From contig JANQLQ010000129.1 in NCBI GenBank assembly GCA_028280565.1, forward strand, positions 1 through 54,478: a DNA stretch of 54,478 nucleotides, read 5' to 3'. Position numbers and translations under genes: made by a program. The first letter of the stretch is position 1. Each line of letters begins with the position of its first letter. The notes beneath the pieces are model-generated. The model was not told the origin of the DNA. It made no database searches and was given only the letters and a program-made list of their open reading frames with translations. Shown one piece after another: positions 1 to 8,734 of the stretch. The DNA is from Fulvivirga sp. (GTDB lineage Bacteria > Bacteroidota > Bacteroidia > Cytophagales > Cyclobacteriaceae).

Positions 1-238
1 CAAAAAGACTTACGTAGCTATGGCTATGCTCGTTTTTTGCGCCTTGACCTCCCACAAAATCTACTACCACCTTACCCGCCATTTGAGGCTTGACATGACA
101 CTAGTGCATAGCATCCAATAGATGAAGGGACCTAATCGTTTTCCTGTTTTCGTCGCTTAAATACCTGCGGAACTAATTGCAAAAAACCTAGCAAACACTG
201 TTACACTAATTTTCAAAATTTATTTTTATAGAAACCCC
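1..238. other. Leading non-coding edge
   Basis: No convincing gene is visible. It carries the 14-mer CCATTTGAGGCTTG at 79-92, which recurs exactly at 17207-17220. The last 60 bases are AT-rich and presumably hold the promoter of the DUF6268 gene, but I cannot fix a -33/-7 pair. Confidence 0.5.
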
Positions 239-1156
239 ATGAAAAAGATTGGCTTTTTATTGATCACACTTTTACCATACACCTGCATCTTGGCCCAAAA
301 TAGCATCGACCTTTTTACTGTAGCCGGGCACTACAGCGTACCTACTAAATACGATGGAGGCCGAACGGAGAGGGGCAGGGAACATATTTGGAATATGAAT
401 TTAAAGGTGCCTTTGGTATTGTCTAAGACAAATACTTTCTACAGTGAGATCAGTTATTATAACTTCAGTGTAAATGGCGACCTCGAGGCACCTTCGACCA
501 TGGCCCATCCTCTTGATCTTCATGGTATCATAATGCAAACCGGCCTTATACACCGTTTAGATGAAGATCACGCCCTGGTGATGTTGTTCGTACCCCGGCT
601 TATGGGTGATTTAATCAGTATCGAAAGCAACAGTTTCCAGTGGGGTGGGATCGGGCTTTTTGAAAAACGTTTTCACAAATCGCTGCTCATGCGCTTTGGC
701 GCTTCTTACAACCAAGAACTGTTTGGGCCTTTTGTAGTGCCATTAGTTTATATGAATTGGCAGTTATCCGATAAATGGTTGATAGTAGGTTTACTGCCGG
801 TATATGCTAAAATAAACCGGTTCATAAACAACAAACTGTCGGTCGGGTTTCATTATTTCGGACTTGTGACCACCTACAGGCTCGGGCAAGAAAACCATGA
901 GAACGATTACATAGAAAGACGAAGCATCGATCTCAGTCTTTTTGCGCGCAGAAGTATTTTCCGCAACGTTCATTTCGAGGTACGTGCCGGTTTTGCCCTA
1001 GGTAGGGATTACGCACAGTACGATGAGAATGACAAATTAGATTTTGCCTTACCCTTAGTTAATTTTGGAGACAATCGGCAGCAAGAAAACATTAGCTTTA
1101 ATGGCGGCCCTTTTATCCGCGGCCAACTGGTATATAATCTCCCAATCAATCGTTAG
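239..1156 (+). CDS. DUF6268 family outer-membrane beta-barrel protein
   Basis: A 305-residue secreted protein. Residues 1-19 form a clear signal peptide (MKK start, hydrophobic core, cut after ILAQ), and the rest is alternating hydrophobic/polar strands with aromatic girdle residues, as in outer-membrane barrels of Bacteroidota. The pattern (a GASYNQELFGP-like strand, then a KWLIVGLLPVYAKI-like strand pair and an FHYFG strand) matches the DUF6268 type. The protein at 18634-19608 looks like a distant paralogue, with the corresponding GATYTYNFGTGLP and LNVNVVLPLSIIYQG segments. No function is known for the family; a channel or envelope-structural role is only inference. It stands alone, with a long repeat-bearing stretch downstream. 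The ATG follows an AT-rich leader without a Shine-Dalgarno sequence, which is normal for the phylum. Confidence 0.75.
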   Translation: MKKIGFLLITLLPYTCILAQNSIDLFTVAGHYSVPTKYDGGRTERGREHIWNMNLKVPLVLSKTNTFYSEISYYNFSVNGDLEAPSTMAHPLDLHGIIMQTGLIHRLDEDHALVMLFVPRLMGDLISIESNSFQWGGIGLFEKRFHKSLLMRFGASYNQELFGPFVVPLVYMNWQLSDKWLIVGLLPVYAKINRFINNKLSVGFHYFGLVTTYRLGQENHENDYIERRSIDLSLFARRSIFRNVHFEVRAGFALGRDYAQYDENDKLDFALPLVNFGDNRQQENISFNGGPFIRGQLVYNLPINR

Positions 1157-1240
1157 ATGTATTCCAGTACCGTTGTAGAATGCATGATAGACAGGGCTTC
1201 CGTGATGTTAGGACTCAAGTTTAGATCATCACTCACCCTA

Positions 1241-1304
1241 GTCGTAGGTTAAGCGCAGCGGTCCTACGACTTAACCATAGGGAGAGCGTTCCGCTCGGTT
1301 ATGG
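1241..1304 (+). repeat. Two-hairpin structured repeat, copy A
   Basis: Hairpin 1 pairs GTCGTAGG (1241-1248) with CCTACGAC (1263-1270) around a loop containing TTAAGCGCAGCGGTC. Hairpin 2 pairs GAGCG (1284-1288) with CGCTC (1292-1296). An inverted copy lies at 4102-4157 with the same 15-base core (1249-1263 against 4135-4149) and the same two-hairpin order. One stem pair changes from G-C here to T-A there, so base pairing is kept. GGTTAAG (1247-1253) can also pair with CTTAACC (1270-1276), giving an alternative or pseudoknotted fold. Function unknown; it could be a REP-like element. Confidence 0.6.
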
Positions 1305-1502
1305 CCTTGGAACGTATACTTAAAACTAGGCGGGAACACTGTAAAAATTCGAAATTGACTCTCCAGTTTAGATTTCCATAGCAACCGTTTTTTTCGCGGT
1401 ATGCGCTGCTCCAAGAATGATCCAGCCCTTTTTTGAATAAATCGTCCCAAACTAGCCCTTAACTGGCGGTATTAGCCAAACACCAGCGATGTCTTTCATT
1501 TT

Positions 1503-1517
1503 CACCTTGCGCCAGTT
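1503..1517 (+). repeat. 15-bp direct repeat, left copy
   Basis: CACCTTGCGCCAGTT occurs here and again exactly at 1861-1875, bracketing the 21-bp tandem array. A shorter copy, CTTGCGCCAGTT, lies at 3974-3985 and shares two more bases (GA) with this one. Confidence 0.7.
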
Positions 1518-1588
1518 GAGGAAAAATATAATTTTTATTATCTTGAATTTACACAAAACAATATTTGTAGATCAAAACGTTGTACAGG

Positions 1589-1798
1589 ATCGCTGGTACC
1601 CAGTACAGAATCATTATGTACCGCTAAAAAATCATTCTGCACCGCTTAGGAATTACATTGTACCACCTAAAAATCATTCTGCACCGCTTAAGAATTGCAT
1701 TGTACCACCTAAAAATCATTCTGTACCACCCAACAATCGCACTGTACCTAAAGAAAATCATAGGTGCCCGGTCAAAAATCGTACTGTACCACTCAACA
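1589..1798 (+). repeat. Tandem array of ten 21-bp units
   Basis: Ten consecutive 21-bp units begin at 1589, 1610, 1631, 1652, 1673, 1694, 1715, 1736, 1757 and 1778. Each starts ATC or ATT, has a conserved centre close to CTGTACCACC, and ends in an A-rich stretch. The middle units are the most alike and the outer ones decay. Twenty-one base pairs is two helical turns, so every core faces the same side of the DNA. A reading frame crosses the array because 21 is a multiple of three, and it encodes only a repeating N-H-x-x-P-L-K pattern; I do not treat it as a gene. The array could be a cooperative protein-binding site, as in iterons or transposase-binding ends. Confidence 0.85.
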
Positions 1799-1842
1799 AT
1801 GGCAAATACTCATAAATATCATGCCCTACCCAGTAGGACACT

Positions 1843-1865
1843 AGCTTTCACTTCTCGGCACACCT
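1843..1865 (+). repeat. 23-bp inverted repeat, left arm
   Basis: The 23 bases starting AGCTTTCACTTC are the exact reverse complement of 3558-3580. The pair encloses 1.7 kb holding only the DUF2235 gene, and its last five bases overlap the right 15-bp direct repeat. Confidence 0.8.
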
Positions 1866-1875
1866 TGCGCCAGTT
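1861..1875 (+). repeat. 15-bp direct repeat, right copy
   Basis: Exact copy of 1503-1517 (CACCTTGCGCCAGTT), 358 bp downstream on the same strand. It closes the interval that contains the tandem array. Confidence 0.7.
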
Positions 1876-2102
1876 AGGGGCAACTTAAAAAAACAGATAA
1901 AAAACAGCAAAACCGCTATTGTTCCTCATAGAAAATTCCCAAGATTCAAGAAGAGGCGATCCGGTAGAAAGTTTCATATGCCAAAGAAAAAAGCTGTATA
2001 AAACCTTAAGTTGACAGCATTGAGCGAAATGCTACGACCTGGAAAGTATAAGAAGCATACTCCGCCATTAGAGCCACCTCTCTATGGGTAAATTGTTTTG
2101 AA

Positions 2103-3131
2103 TTAATCTTCAATTTCCGGCCATTTGCCATATTCTTTTCTAAACTTTTCAATGGGATCACTTTTATAATCCGAGTTATCATAGCGTGCTTGTACACTTT
2201 CATGGACCAAGGTTGGAATCTTTTCAGGGTCGGGGATTTCACGCACATATTTTCCCAATAATCTCATAAAGCCCTTGTATTCGTTATGCTGCACCGCCGT
2301 CGGGTTCAATGTTGGTGCGGATAAAAAGCCTTCAAAGGCCAGGCCCTTTAATTTGGCCTCTCTCATTAACCATAAGAGGGGTATATCGGCCAGTGTTGTT
2401 CCGTCGGGATCAGTTTTGTAACCACCTCCCACATCGCTATGAACCCCCGCAAACCAAACTTGTCTTAAATCGACATTATTATTAGGCTCCCATATCGTAG
2501 GCTCAAAATCGTCTCTTATTTCGTCTAAGGATAAGGCATGGCGTGCAGTAGTAACATTGCTTCCTAGTTTTTTATCGTAGAAACAGTGCTTATCTTTTAT
2601 TAATCCAAAAAAGGAAAAGGGCAGGCCCACAGCTCCCACGGTATCCCAAACTCCGACAAACGTAATTTTGTGACTGTCTTTGATAGCATATTTATTTCTC
2701 CAATCGACGGTGTAATCATCCATCGGGGTGTGATCCGGGTTTTTATACAGCTCAAACGCTTCTTCGATCCGGTTGGATTCAACCCCCTTTAAAATGTTGC
2801 AATTGTTTAATAATCCGCAAAGGCTCCTTACGGTATAGGCTCCACGACTAAAACCAAAGAGGTATATCTCATCTCCGGGCTCATAATTATGCACCAAAAA
2901 CCGATAGCCATCCATTACGTTTTTTTCAAGTCCGGCACCCAGCGCACCGCCGGCAAGTTCATTGTGATAAGAGCCTAATCCCCAATCGTAAAACACGACC
3001 TGTTTCACTCCATTGGCATCTGCAGGGGCAATACCTCTTGCAAGCTTCAACACATTGGTTGGAAAATCTTCTTCAATATTTTCTTCCGGCCGGTTCCACG
3101 TGCCATCTGCACAAATAATAATTCTTTTCAT
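2103..3131 (-). CDS. DUF2235 (Tle1-like) alpha/beta-hydrolase, putative lipase
   Basis: A 342-residue cytosolic-looking protein without signal peptide. It opens with the DUF2235 hallmark CADGTWN (Asp9 region), has the nucleophile elbow GFSRGA with Ser95, and carries the HSDVGGGY motif with His231. These are the family's expected active-site elements. DUF2235 is the catalytic part of Tle1 phospholipase effectors of type VI secretion, but many Bacteroidota members are stand-alone enzymes of unknown substrate. No VgrG, Hcp or immunity gene lies nearby, so an effector role is not supported here. The gene is isolated on the minus strand between arms of a 23-bp inverted repeat and next to a tandem array, suggesting it may have arrived on, or been captured by, a mobile element. 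Its length fits a catalytic domain alone. Confidence 0.85.
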   Translation of the reverse strand: MKRIIICADGTWNRPEENIEEDFPTNVLKLARGIAPADANGVKQVVFYDWGLGSYHNELAGGALGAGLEKNVMDGYRFLVHNYEPGDEIYLFGFSRGAYTVRSLCGLLNNCNILKGVESNRIEEAFELYKNPDHTPMDDYTVDWRNKYAIKDSHKITFVGVWDTVGAVGLPFSFFGLIKDKHCFYDKKLGSNVTTARHALSLDEIRDDFEPTIWEPNNNVDLRQVWFAGVHSDVGGGYKTDPDGTTLADIPLLWLMREAKLKGLAFEGFLSAPTLNPTAVQHNEYKGFMRLLGKYVREIPDPEKIPTLVHESVQARYDNSDYKSDPIEKFRKEYGKWPEIED

Positions 3132-3557
3132 GTAATTGGTTTTGTTGGTTTTTAATATATAAAAATTTAATTATTAGAGGATTAATAGTTATCAATATAT
3201 AACTAACATACATAAGCCTGCACTTTGCATACAGCATTAACACCCGTCTTAAAAAACTGAATTCCATACCGCGAAAGTGCATTACATTGGGTCCAGGTAG
3301 TTGTAACACCAGCATTGCACTCCTTTTGTGCTTTAATGATGATGAATAGTTATTATTCATGGAGTTGGTCGATATGAGTACTAATCATTCAATTCGCCTG
3401 GTCCAAGAAAGTTGGTCACAGTGCATGGAATGAAATTCAAAGTTAAGTTGTAGTTGCACGGCTCCATCATAACATATCCGTCAAATGCTACTACTTTTCC
3501 GACATGTTCCTAAATAGTGACTCGCCTGAACTAGTAGCTTCGTCTTGAACTAGTCTT

Positions 3558-3580
3558 AGGTGTGCCGAGAAGTGAAAGCT
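3558..3580 (-). repeat. 23-bp inverted repeat, right arm
   Basis: Exact reverse complement of 1843-1865. Beyond the 23 bases the similarity stops on both sides, so these are not obviously the tips of a longer insertion sequence. Confidence 0.8.
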
Positions 3581-4101
3581 CGGTAATAAGTTCTTTCACA
3601 TGCTGTAAATAATATGGTGGTAGGCCCACCGGTGGGGGCTTACAGGAGCAGCCACCAAACCGCCCTACAGCCTGCCCCGCAATTGATGCGGTGGTGCTGG
3701 GAGAGTAATTTGATGGTATTGAGCGGCTAGGGAAAAGGCTCCCTCTCTAGCACAATTCTATGACTTGCGTTTCAAAGATGAAAACAAGAGTCTTTGACTC
3801 GACAAAATGAAGAAGAACCAAAAAAATACATGTAGAATATAATACACGATTAAACCAAACTTCATTTTGTCACCTTCACGGTAGTGTAATCTACCACCAG
3901 TTTAGTGAGAGTTTCGGCAAAGGTAGGCCGGGTTGAAAACCCTGGAGATCATTAAAAAGGCACAAGTTACAAACTTGCGCCAGTTGATGCCAGTTGGTGG
4001 TGAGAGTCGCTTGAAGAATGATCCATTCTTTTTTGAACAAGGGTGCGACTCAAAGGATAATCCGTTACTTTTTGAACAGGCTGTCATTGACGAGAAGGAT
4101 C

Positions 4102-4157
4102 GAGCGGACGCTCTTCGTTGTTTGTGAGTCTTAGGACCGCTGCGCTTAATCTAAGAC
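4102..4157 (-). repeat. Two-hairpin structured repeat, copy B
   Basis: Inverted copy of 1241-1304. GTCTTAG (4128-4134) pairs with CTAAGAC (4151-4157) around a loop holding GACCGCTGCGCTTAA, and GAGCG...CGCTC lies at 4102-4113 about 14 bases away. Against copy A the loop core is identical, while a stem pair is exchanged with pairing preserved. Confidence 0.6.
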
Positions 4158-4580
4158 CAGGATTAGGTCGTCGCTCGCCAAGTGCCACAGCAGCCAGTTT
4201 AAGGACTTTCTAGGGCTACCCATTACCCTAAAGGGAAAATCTATCGTGCGGTGAGTTCCTCTTTCGGGGTAAGGGGTGAGCGTTAGCCTCAAGTAAAAGG
4301 CATTAGGGCCAGGTGAATAGCAAGTATTGACCACTTCATCTCCCAATTTTTCCTGCCCTAACACTCCTCGTTTTGGCCCAAACCGTATAGAGACTAACCT
4401 CTATTGAACCCTGCACCCGCACTCCATAACTTCGTTTCGATAGTATTTCATAACTCCATGTTGCTGCCAGGATAAAGGCCAAATAAAGTCTTGCCAGGCC
4501 TCACAGGTGATCAATATGGTGGCATGTTAAACAATAAAATATACTCAAAAAAACCCTTAACGAACCATAAAACTAATGCA

Positions 4581-7500
4581 ATGAAAAACTACTTTCTTCA
4601 TCCCGACATAGGCAAAGTGCTGTTCTTAAGCGTGCTTGCCTGCGTATGTTTTACAAGTAATCTCCATGCGCAACACCCACGGCTGTATGTGACCGCCGAG
4701 CGTATTTCTGAGCTGCAAGAGGCGATAAAGGTGAATGGCAGCCACCATCAACAGGTGTACAACGCCATGAAAGCCCGCGCAGATCAGAACGACTGGCGTG
4801 TATACGATGAAAATTTGAGTGATGGCAACTACAACTACGCCCGTTCCTGGCTGGCCCGGGAGCTATCCATGATGTATTTGCTTACCAAAGATGCCTCCTA
4901 TGCCCAGCAGGCGTACGACGCATTATACGCGGTGCATAATGATCCGGACCCCGATAACAGGGTGCCGGAAAGTGGTAAAGGTCTTGCCAGGGCCATGGTC
5001 GGCCTTGGGTTTGCTATTGCGTATGACTGGTGTTACGACGCCTGGAGTAATACACAGCGAAACTACATCAAGGGCAAGATCATGAAAGCGTTGGACAATT
5101 GGCCCAGCTTCAATCACACCAACCTTGAATCTTCCCATAGGGCTTCCAATTGGGTCGCCGTATGTCGTGGAGGTGAATTGATCCTGATGTTAGCCGCTTA
5201 TGAAGAAAGCAAACGAAGCTCCCGCTACAACAACCTGAAATCTTGGCTCAATACCCACATGGCTAATGCCTACGGTTCCATAGGCTGGACCCAGGAAGGG
5301 AACGGGTACCTGGGCTACGGCGGCGGATTTTTACATACGGCTATGCTGGCCGCCCAATCGGCGGGAGAAATGGCCTTTGAAGAGCAAATGGCAAAACATG
5401 ACTTCTGGAAAGTGATCATGTATGCAGGCGCTTATGACGAAGAACAGTCCTGTCTTCAATTCGGTGTAGGGGGTAAGGTATTTGACCAGGAAGGACTGGC
5501 AAGCGCCGTTTTGAATTACGTGCCCACGCAAGATTTACCCTATTACCTCTACGGGTATGACCGGCATCGTGGCGTAAAAAACCCTGCGCCGGCAGGTGAA
5601 AAATTTGACCACAAAAGGGCCGGGGCCGTTTGGGCTTTATTGTACTACCCCACCAATACATCTCCAAAATCTCCCAACGGGGCATTGTCCAAAGGGATCC
5701 TGGATACAAAGACAGGAGCTGTTTATTTCCGGAATCGCTGGCAGGACAAAAATGATGTGCTGCTGTCCATTATGGGAGACACTTATTTTCATACCAAGGC
5801 ATGGGACCAGGCCGAAGCTACACAACTTAGCCTGTTTGCCTATGATACCCGTTTTTTTGCCGGACCGGGCAAAAACAGGGACGCACAATACTTTAGTACC
5901 TTCCAGGTAGACGGCCGTTCTGATGATACTGCGGACAAAACAACCGGGAAGATAAAGCATTTTGATATCAATGGTAGCAGGGGATACGCCATCGTGGGAG
6001 GCGGCCAAAAGTACAGTGCATTAGGGATAGATGACCTGGACAGGCATCTCATGGTCGATTTTACGGGAGACAAAGCCCACGTATTGTTTTCTACCCTGGA
6101 CAAGGTGAGGGATTCTGGTACACATGACTATGCCTGGAATGCAAACCTAGGGGAAACCGATGCCAACGACCAACTGCCCACTACTACCGGCACAGAAGAC
6201 GGAAGACCGTACTTTCTCATCCGGGGAAAAGATAACAGCTATGTCAAAGGCTGGGTGCTCAGCCCCTCGAATGCCTATATCACGGAGAATGACAAACGCC
6301 TGCAGGTCAAAGTAGATAACGTCAAAAACACCGAGATCTGGGTCGTGATGGCCGTAGGGCAAGGAACCCCGGTAGTCGGGGATATTACCGGGAACGAGCT
6401 GGCCTCCGTGCTTACCGTAGAAGGCGTGAGCGTAGCGTACAACTCTTCGGAAGACAGGATCATCACAGATGTACCCGATACGGCGCCACCAGCCCAACCC
6501 ACCGGCCTCGTAGCCAGCGCTGTAAGTTCAAACAGCATCGAATTATCCTGGCGTAAAAATACCGAAGCCGACCTGGCCCGTTACTACATATATCGAAGTG
6601 AAACCAGTAATTTCACTCCCGGGCCGGGCACTTTCGTGGGAGAGTCGATCGCCAATACCTACAAAGACGAAGACCTAAAGGCTTCCACCCGGTACTACTA
6701 TAAGATCAAGGCAGTGGATCAGTGGGGGAATGCCTCCGTAGCTTCCTCGGAAGTATCTGCCATGACACAAAGTGATACCCAGGGGCCAGCAATAGCGTCG
6801 GCCACGGTAGTAACCGCTACCAGGATCCATCTCTTGTTCAACGAAGACGTTACCTCCCAGTCCGCGGAAAACAAAGCCAATTATAGCATAACCCGGGGAG
6901 TAACCGTATCAGCCGCCAGTTTGCAGCCGGACGGGCGCACGGTAGTACTTACTACCTCGGCATTATCCGAAGGGGTAGAGTACATGCTTACCGCAAAGGA
7001 TATCAAAGATATTTACGGCAATAGCGGGCAGGGTACCGTTGCCGTGACCTTCTTCCAGGGCAATCGTATTGTAGAATCCTTCGAGGGGTACACCGTAGGG
7101 GATTTAAGTGGCCAGGGGGTAGGCACCGGCGGATGGTTAGCCCCCTGGAATAACAATGGCTCCAGGGTAGTAGACGTAAGCAATAACCCGCTTACCGCCA
7201 ATGGAGTTTCCGGGGGAAACAGGGCTGTACGGATCCGCAATGGACGGGAAAATGGGAGACGACAGTTCGCCGAAGCCTTGAAGCCCGGCCGGGATGAAGT
7301 GTGGATAAGCTACCTGCTTCGCTGGGAAGCCACTGATTCCTACAGCAATGACCGGCGGGTTTGGATATTCAACACGGAGCGATACTGGGATTGGCGCTAT
7401 GTCGGGATTGATACCGACGCAGCCAGCGGTGATTTTATCCTGTCAGACGCGTATAAAAGTAACACCAAGGGAGGACCCGAATTCCGCCCTGGAAATACCG

Positions 7501-8678
7501 TGATGATCGTGGCCCGCGTACGCGAGGATCAAATGGATCTTTGGATCAACCCCAAAAGCGGGACCGAAACGCCCACCATCGCACACAATGGAGGCTGGAA
7601 AAGCTTCGAGGGGATAGGACTTACCAGCTTTAAGTCGGGTGATGACCCGTTCTTGATGGACAGGATCATTATCGGGGAAACCTTTGCTTCCGTTGTGGCT
7701 GCTGGGGATGTAGCGCCCCCTCCCGGTAACGAAGCGCCGAGTGTTTCGATCACCTCACCCGTCCCGGGTGCTACCTTCACGGAGGGAGAAACGATCACGA
7801 TATCCGCTTCTGCCAACGACAGCGACGGCAGCGTAGCTAAAGTAGAATTCTACCAGGGTAGCACTAAATTAGGGGAAGATGTGGCGAGTCCATACAGCTA
7901 CCCTTGGGTCAATGTGGCGAAAGGGAACTATACGATCACCGCGGTGGCTACCGATAATTTAGGAGCCAGTACTACCTCGGGAGCCATTCCCCTTACGGTA
8001 GAAGCTGGCGGAGGCACTCCCTCTCAAGGGATCTACCAAGCAGAATCGTATACCGATAGCTTTAGGGCTACGGAGAGCACAACTCACCCGGGCTATACCG
8101 GCAGTGGATACATGGATTATGGCGGCCAGGGATCCTATGTGGAATGGAATACAGTGAATGAAGGCGCCGGCACGGTAACACTTAATTTCCGCTATGCCAA
8201 CGGCGGCAGCAAGAACAACCGCCAGTGTGCCATCATTGTCAATGGTACTAATACAGGGTCCTTGCCTTTTGCGCCATCAGGGGGCTGGGCCAGTTGGACC
8301 ACGGTAAGTAAAACGGTAACCCTGCAGCCAGGAGACAATACGATCCGGGTAGAAGCCAACACCTCCAAAGGAGGGCCTAACCTGGATAAGATGGAAGTGA
8401 AACCAGCCGGATCATCGGCAAGCCATGCACCGGGTGTTTTGGACCTTGTTGATCACCTGGAAATATATCCTAACCCTGTCTGGGGCGAGCTATTCATTCG
8501 CCCTGGAAATGCCAAGATCATGCAGGTTATACTGCGGGATGGGAATGGAATGGTAAGAGCAGTTCTCCAAGTGGATGACAGCAATAAGCTGGATCTCAGT
8601 ATGTACCCGGATGGAGTATACCTGCTGGAGGTAACTACTTCCTCGGGAACCATTACAAAGCGGATCATTAAAGAATAA
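4581..8678 (+). CDS. Secreted heparinase II/III-type polysaccharide lyase with Ig, CBM35 and T9SS domains
   Basis: 1365 residues from the ATG at 4581, chosen because it gives a good signal peptide (ends LHAQ); an earlier in-frame ATG at 4491 would bury it. Order: alpha/alpha-toroid lyase domain (about 33-380), heparinase II/III-like beta-sandwich (about 390-620), fibronectin III (632-730), SbsA-type Ig (734-825), LamG-like jelly roll (828-1040), bacterial Ig (1050-1143), CBM35-like (1150-1275), T9SS sorting domain (1290-1365, ending KRIIKE). In this fold an Asn and a Tyr act in beta-elimination of uronic-acid polymers; SNW (Asn about 189) and EGNGYLGY (Tyr 242/245) are candidates. The substrate (alginate, glycosaminoglycan, other) cannot be read from sequence. 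It leads a cluster whose next two proteins repeat its tail, so export to the surface or medium by T9SS is likely. Confidence 0.85.
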   Translation: MKNYFLHPDIGKVLFLSVLACVCFTSNLHAQHPRLYVTAERISELQEAIKVNGSHHQQVYNAMKARADQNDWRVYDENLSDGNYNYARSWLARELSMMYLLTKDASYAQQAYDALYAVHNDPDPDNRVPESGKGLARAMVGLGFAIAYDWCYDAWSNTQRNYIKGKIMKALDNWPSFNHTNLESSHRASNWVAVCRGGELILMLAAYEESKRSSRYNNLKSWLNTHMANAYGSIGWTQEGNGYLGYGGGFLHTAMLAAQSAGEMAFEEQMAKHDFWKVIMYAGAYDEEQSCLQFGVGGKVFDQEGLASAVLNYVPTQDLPYYLYGYDRHRGVKNPAPAGEKFDHKRAGAVWALLYYPTNTSPKSPNGALSKGILDTKTGAVYFRNRWQDKNDVLLSIMGDTYFHTKAWDQAEATQLSLFAYDTRFFAGPGKNRDAQYFSTFQVDGRSDDTADKTTGKIKHFDINGSRGYAIVGGGQKYSALGIDDLDRHLMVDFTGDKAHVLFSTLDKVRDSGTHDYAWNANLGETDANDQLPTTTGTEDGRPYFLIRGKDNSYVKGWVLSPSNAYITENDKRLQVKVDNVKNTEIWVVMAVGQGTPVVGDITGNELASVLTVEGVSVAYNSSEDRIITDVPDTAPPAQPTGLVASAVSSNSIELSWRKNTEADLARYYIYRSETSNFTPGPGTFVGESIANTYKDEDLKASTRYYYKIKAVDQWGNASVASSEVSAMTQSDTQGPAIASATVVTATRIHLLFNEDVTSQSAENKANYSITRGVTVSAASLQPDGRTVVLTTSALSEGVEYMLTAKDIKDIYGNSGQGTVAVTFFQGNRIVESFEGYTVGDLSGQGVGTGGWLAPWNNNGSRVVDVSNNPLTANGVSGGNRAVRIRNGRENGRRQFAEALKPGRDEVWISYLLRWEATDSYSNDRRVWIFNTERYWDWRYVGIDTDAASGDFILSDAYKSNTKGGPEFRPGNTVMIVARVREDQMDLWINPKSGTETPTIAHNGGWKSFEGIGLTSFKSGDDPFLMDRIIIGETFASVVAAGDVAPPPGNEAPSVSITSPVPGATFTEGETITISASANDSDGSVAKVEFYQGSTKLGEDVASPYSYPWVNVAKGNYTITAVATDNLGASTTSGAIPLTVEAGGGTPSQGIYQAESYTDSFRATESTTHPGYTGSGYMDYGGQGSYVEWNTVNEGAGTVTLNFRYANGGSKNNRQCAIIVNGTNTGSLPFAPSGGWASWTTVSKTVTLQPGDNTIRVEANTSKGGPNLDKMEVKPAGSSASHAPGVLDLVDHLEIYPNPVWGELFIRPGNAKIMQVILRDGNGMVRAVLQVDDSNKLDLSMYPDGVYLLEVTTSSGTITKRIIKE

Positions 8679-8690
8679 TAGGCTAATCAT

Positions 8691-8718
8691 AAAGACTGCG
8701 CGTCAAGGCGCAGTCTTT
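8691..8718 (+). terminator. Strong hairpin between the first two lyase genes
   Basis: AAAGACTGCGC (8691-8701) pairs perfectly with GCGCAGTCTTT (8708-8718) around a six-base loop, 13 bp after the stop of the first lyase gene and 17 bp before the next ATG. The A/T flanks make it work on both strands. It could end transcription, act as an attenuator that lowers expression of the next two genes, or protect the upstream mRNA. Confidence 0.7.
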
Positions 8719-8734
8719 TAAACCTTTCAAACCG

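Larger units (their letters stand above)
3132..4580. other. Gene-free 1.4-kb stretch with structured repeats
   Basis: No open frame here looks like a gene. Visible items are the right arm of the 23-bp inverted repeat (3558-3580), the perfect 12-bp palindrome CCCACCGGTGGG (3625-3636) inside a GC-rich folded segment up to about 3720, a third CTTGCGCCAGTT (3974-3985), two copies of a motif of the form AATGATCC...TTTTTTGAACA (about 4015-4042 and 4058-4082), and the inverted two-hairpin element (4102-4157). The part from 4160 to 4580 has further weak inverted segments and must hold the promoter of the lyase gene. Confidence 0.6.

Noticed and set aside
1589-1798. CRISPR-like array
   Set aside because: The units are directly joined without unique spacers, and no cas gene is present.
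1489-1815. Open frame of 108 codons over the tandem array
   Set aside because: Its open state follows from a 21-bp unit that contains no stop codon. The product is a degenerate N-H-x-x-P-L-K repeat without homology, and the overlapping second frame is open as well.
2103-3131. Type VI secretion effector with immunity gene
   Set aside because: The hydrolase belongs to the effector-containing family, but no VgrG, Hcp, PAAR or immunity gene is near, so only the enzyme family is claimed.
3933-4127. 64-codon frame in the repeat patch
   Set aside because: It is read through the repeated AATGATCC-type motif, giving a duplicated F-F-E-Q/L-L-F-E-Q pattern, and ends in the hairpin element. Repeat DNA, not a gene.
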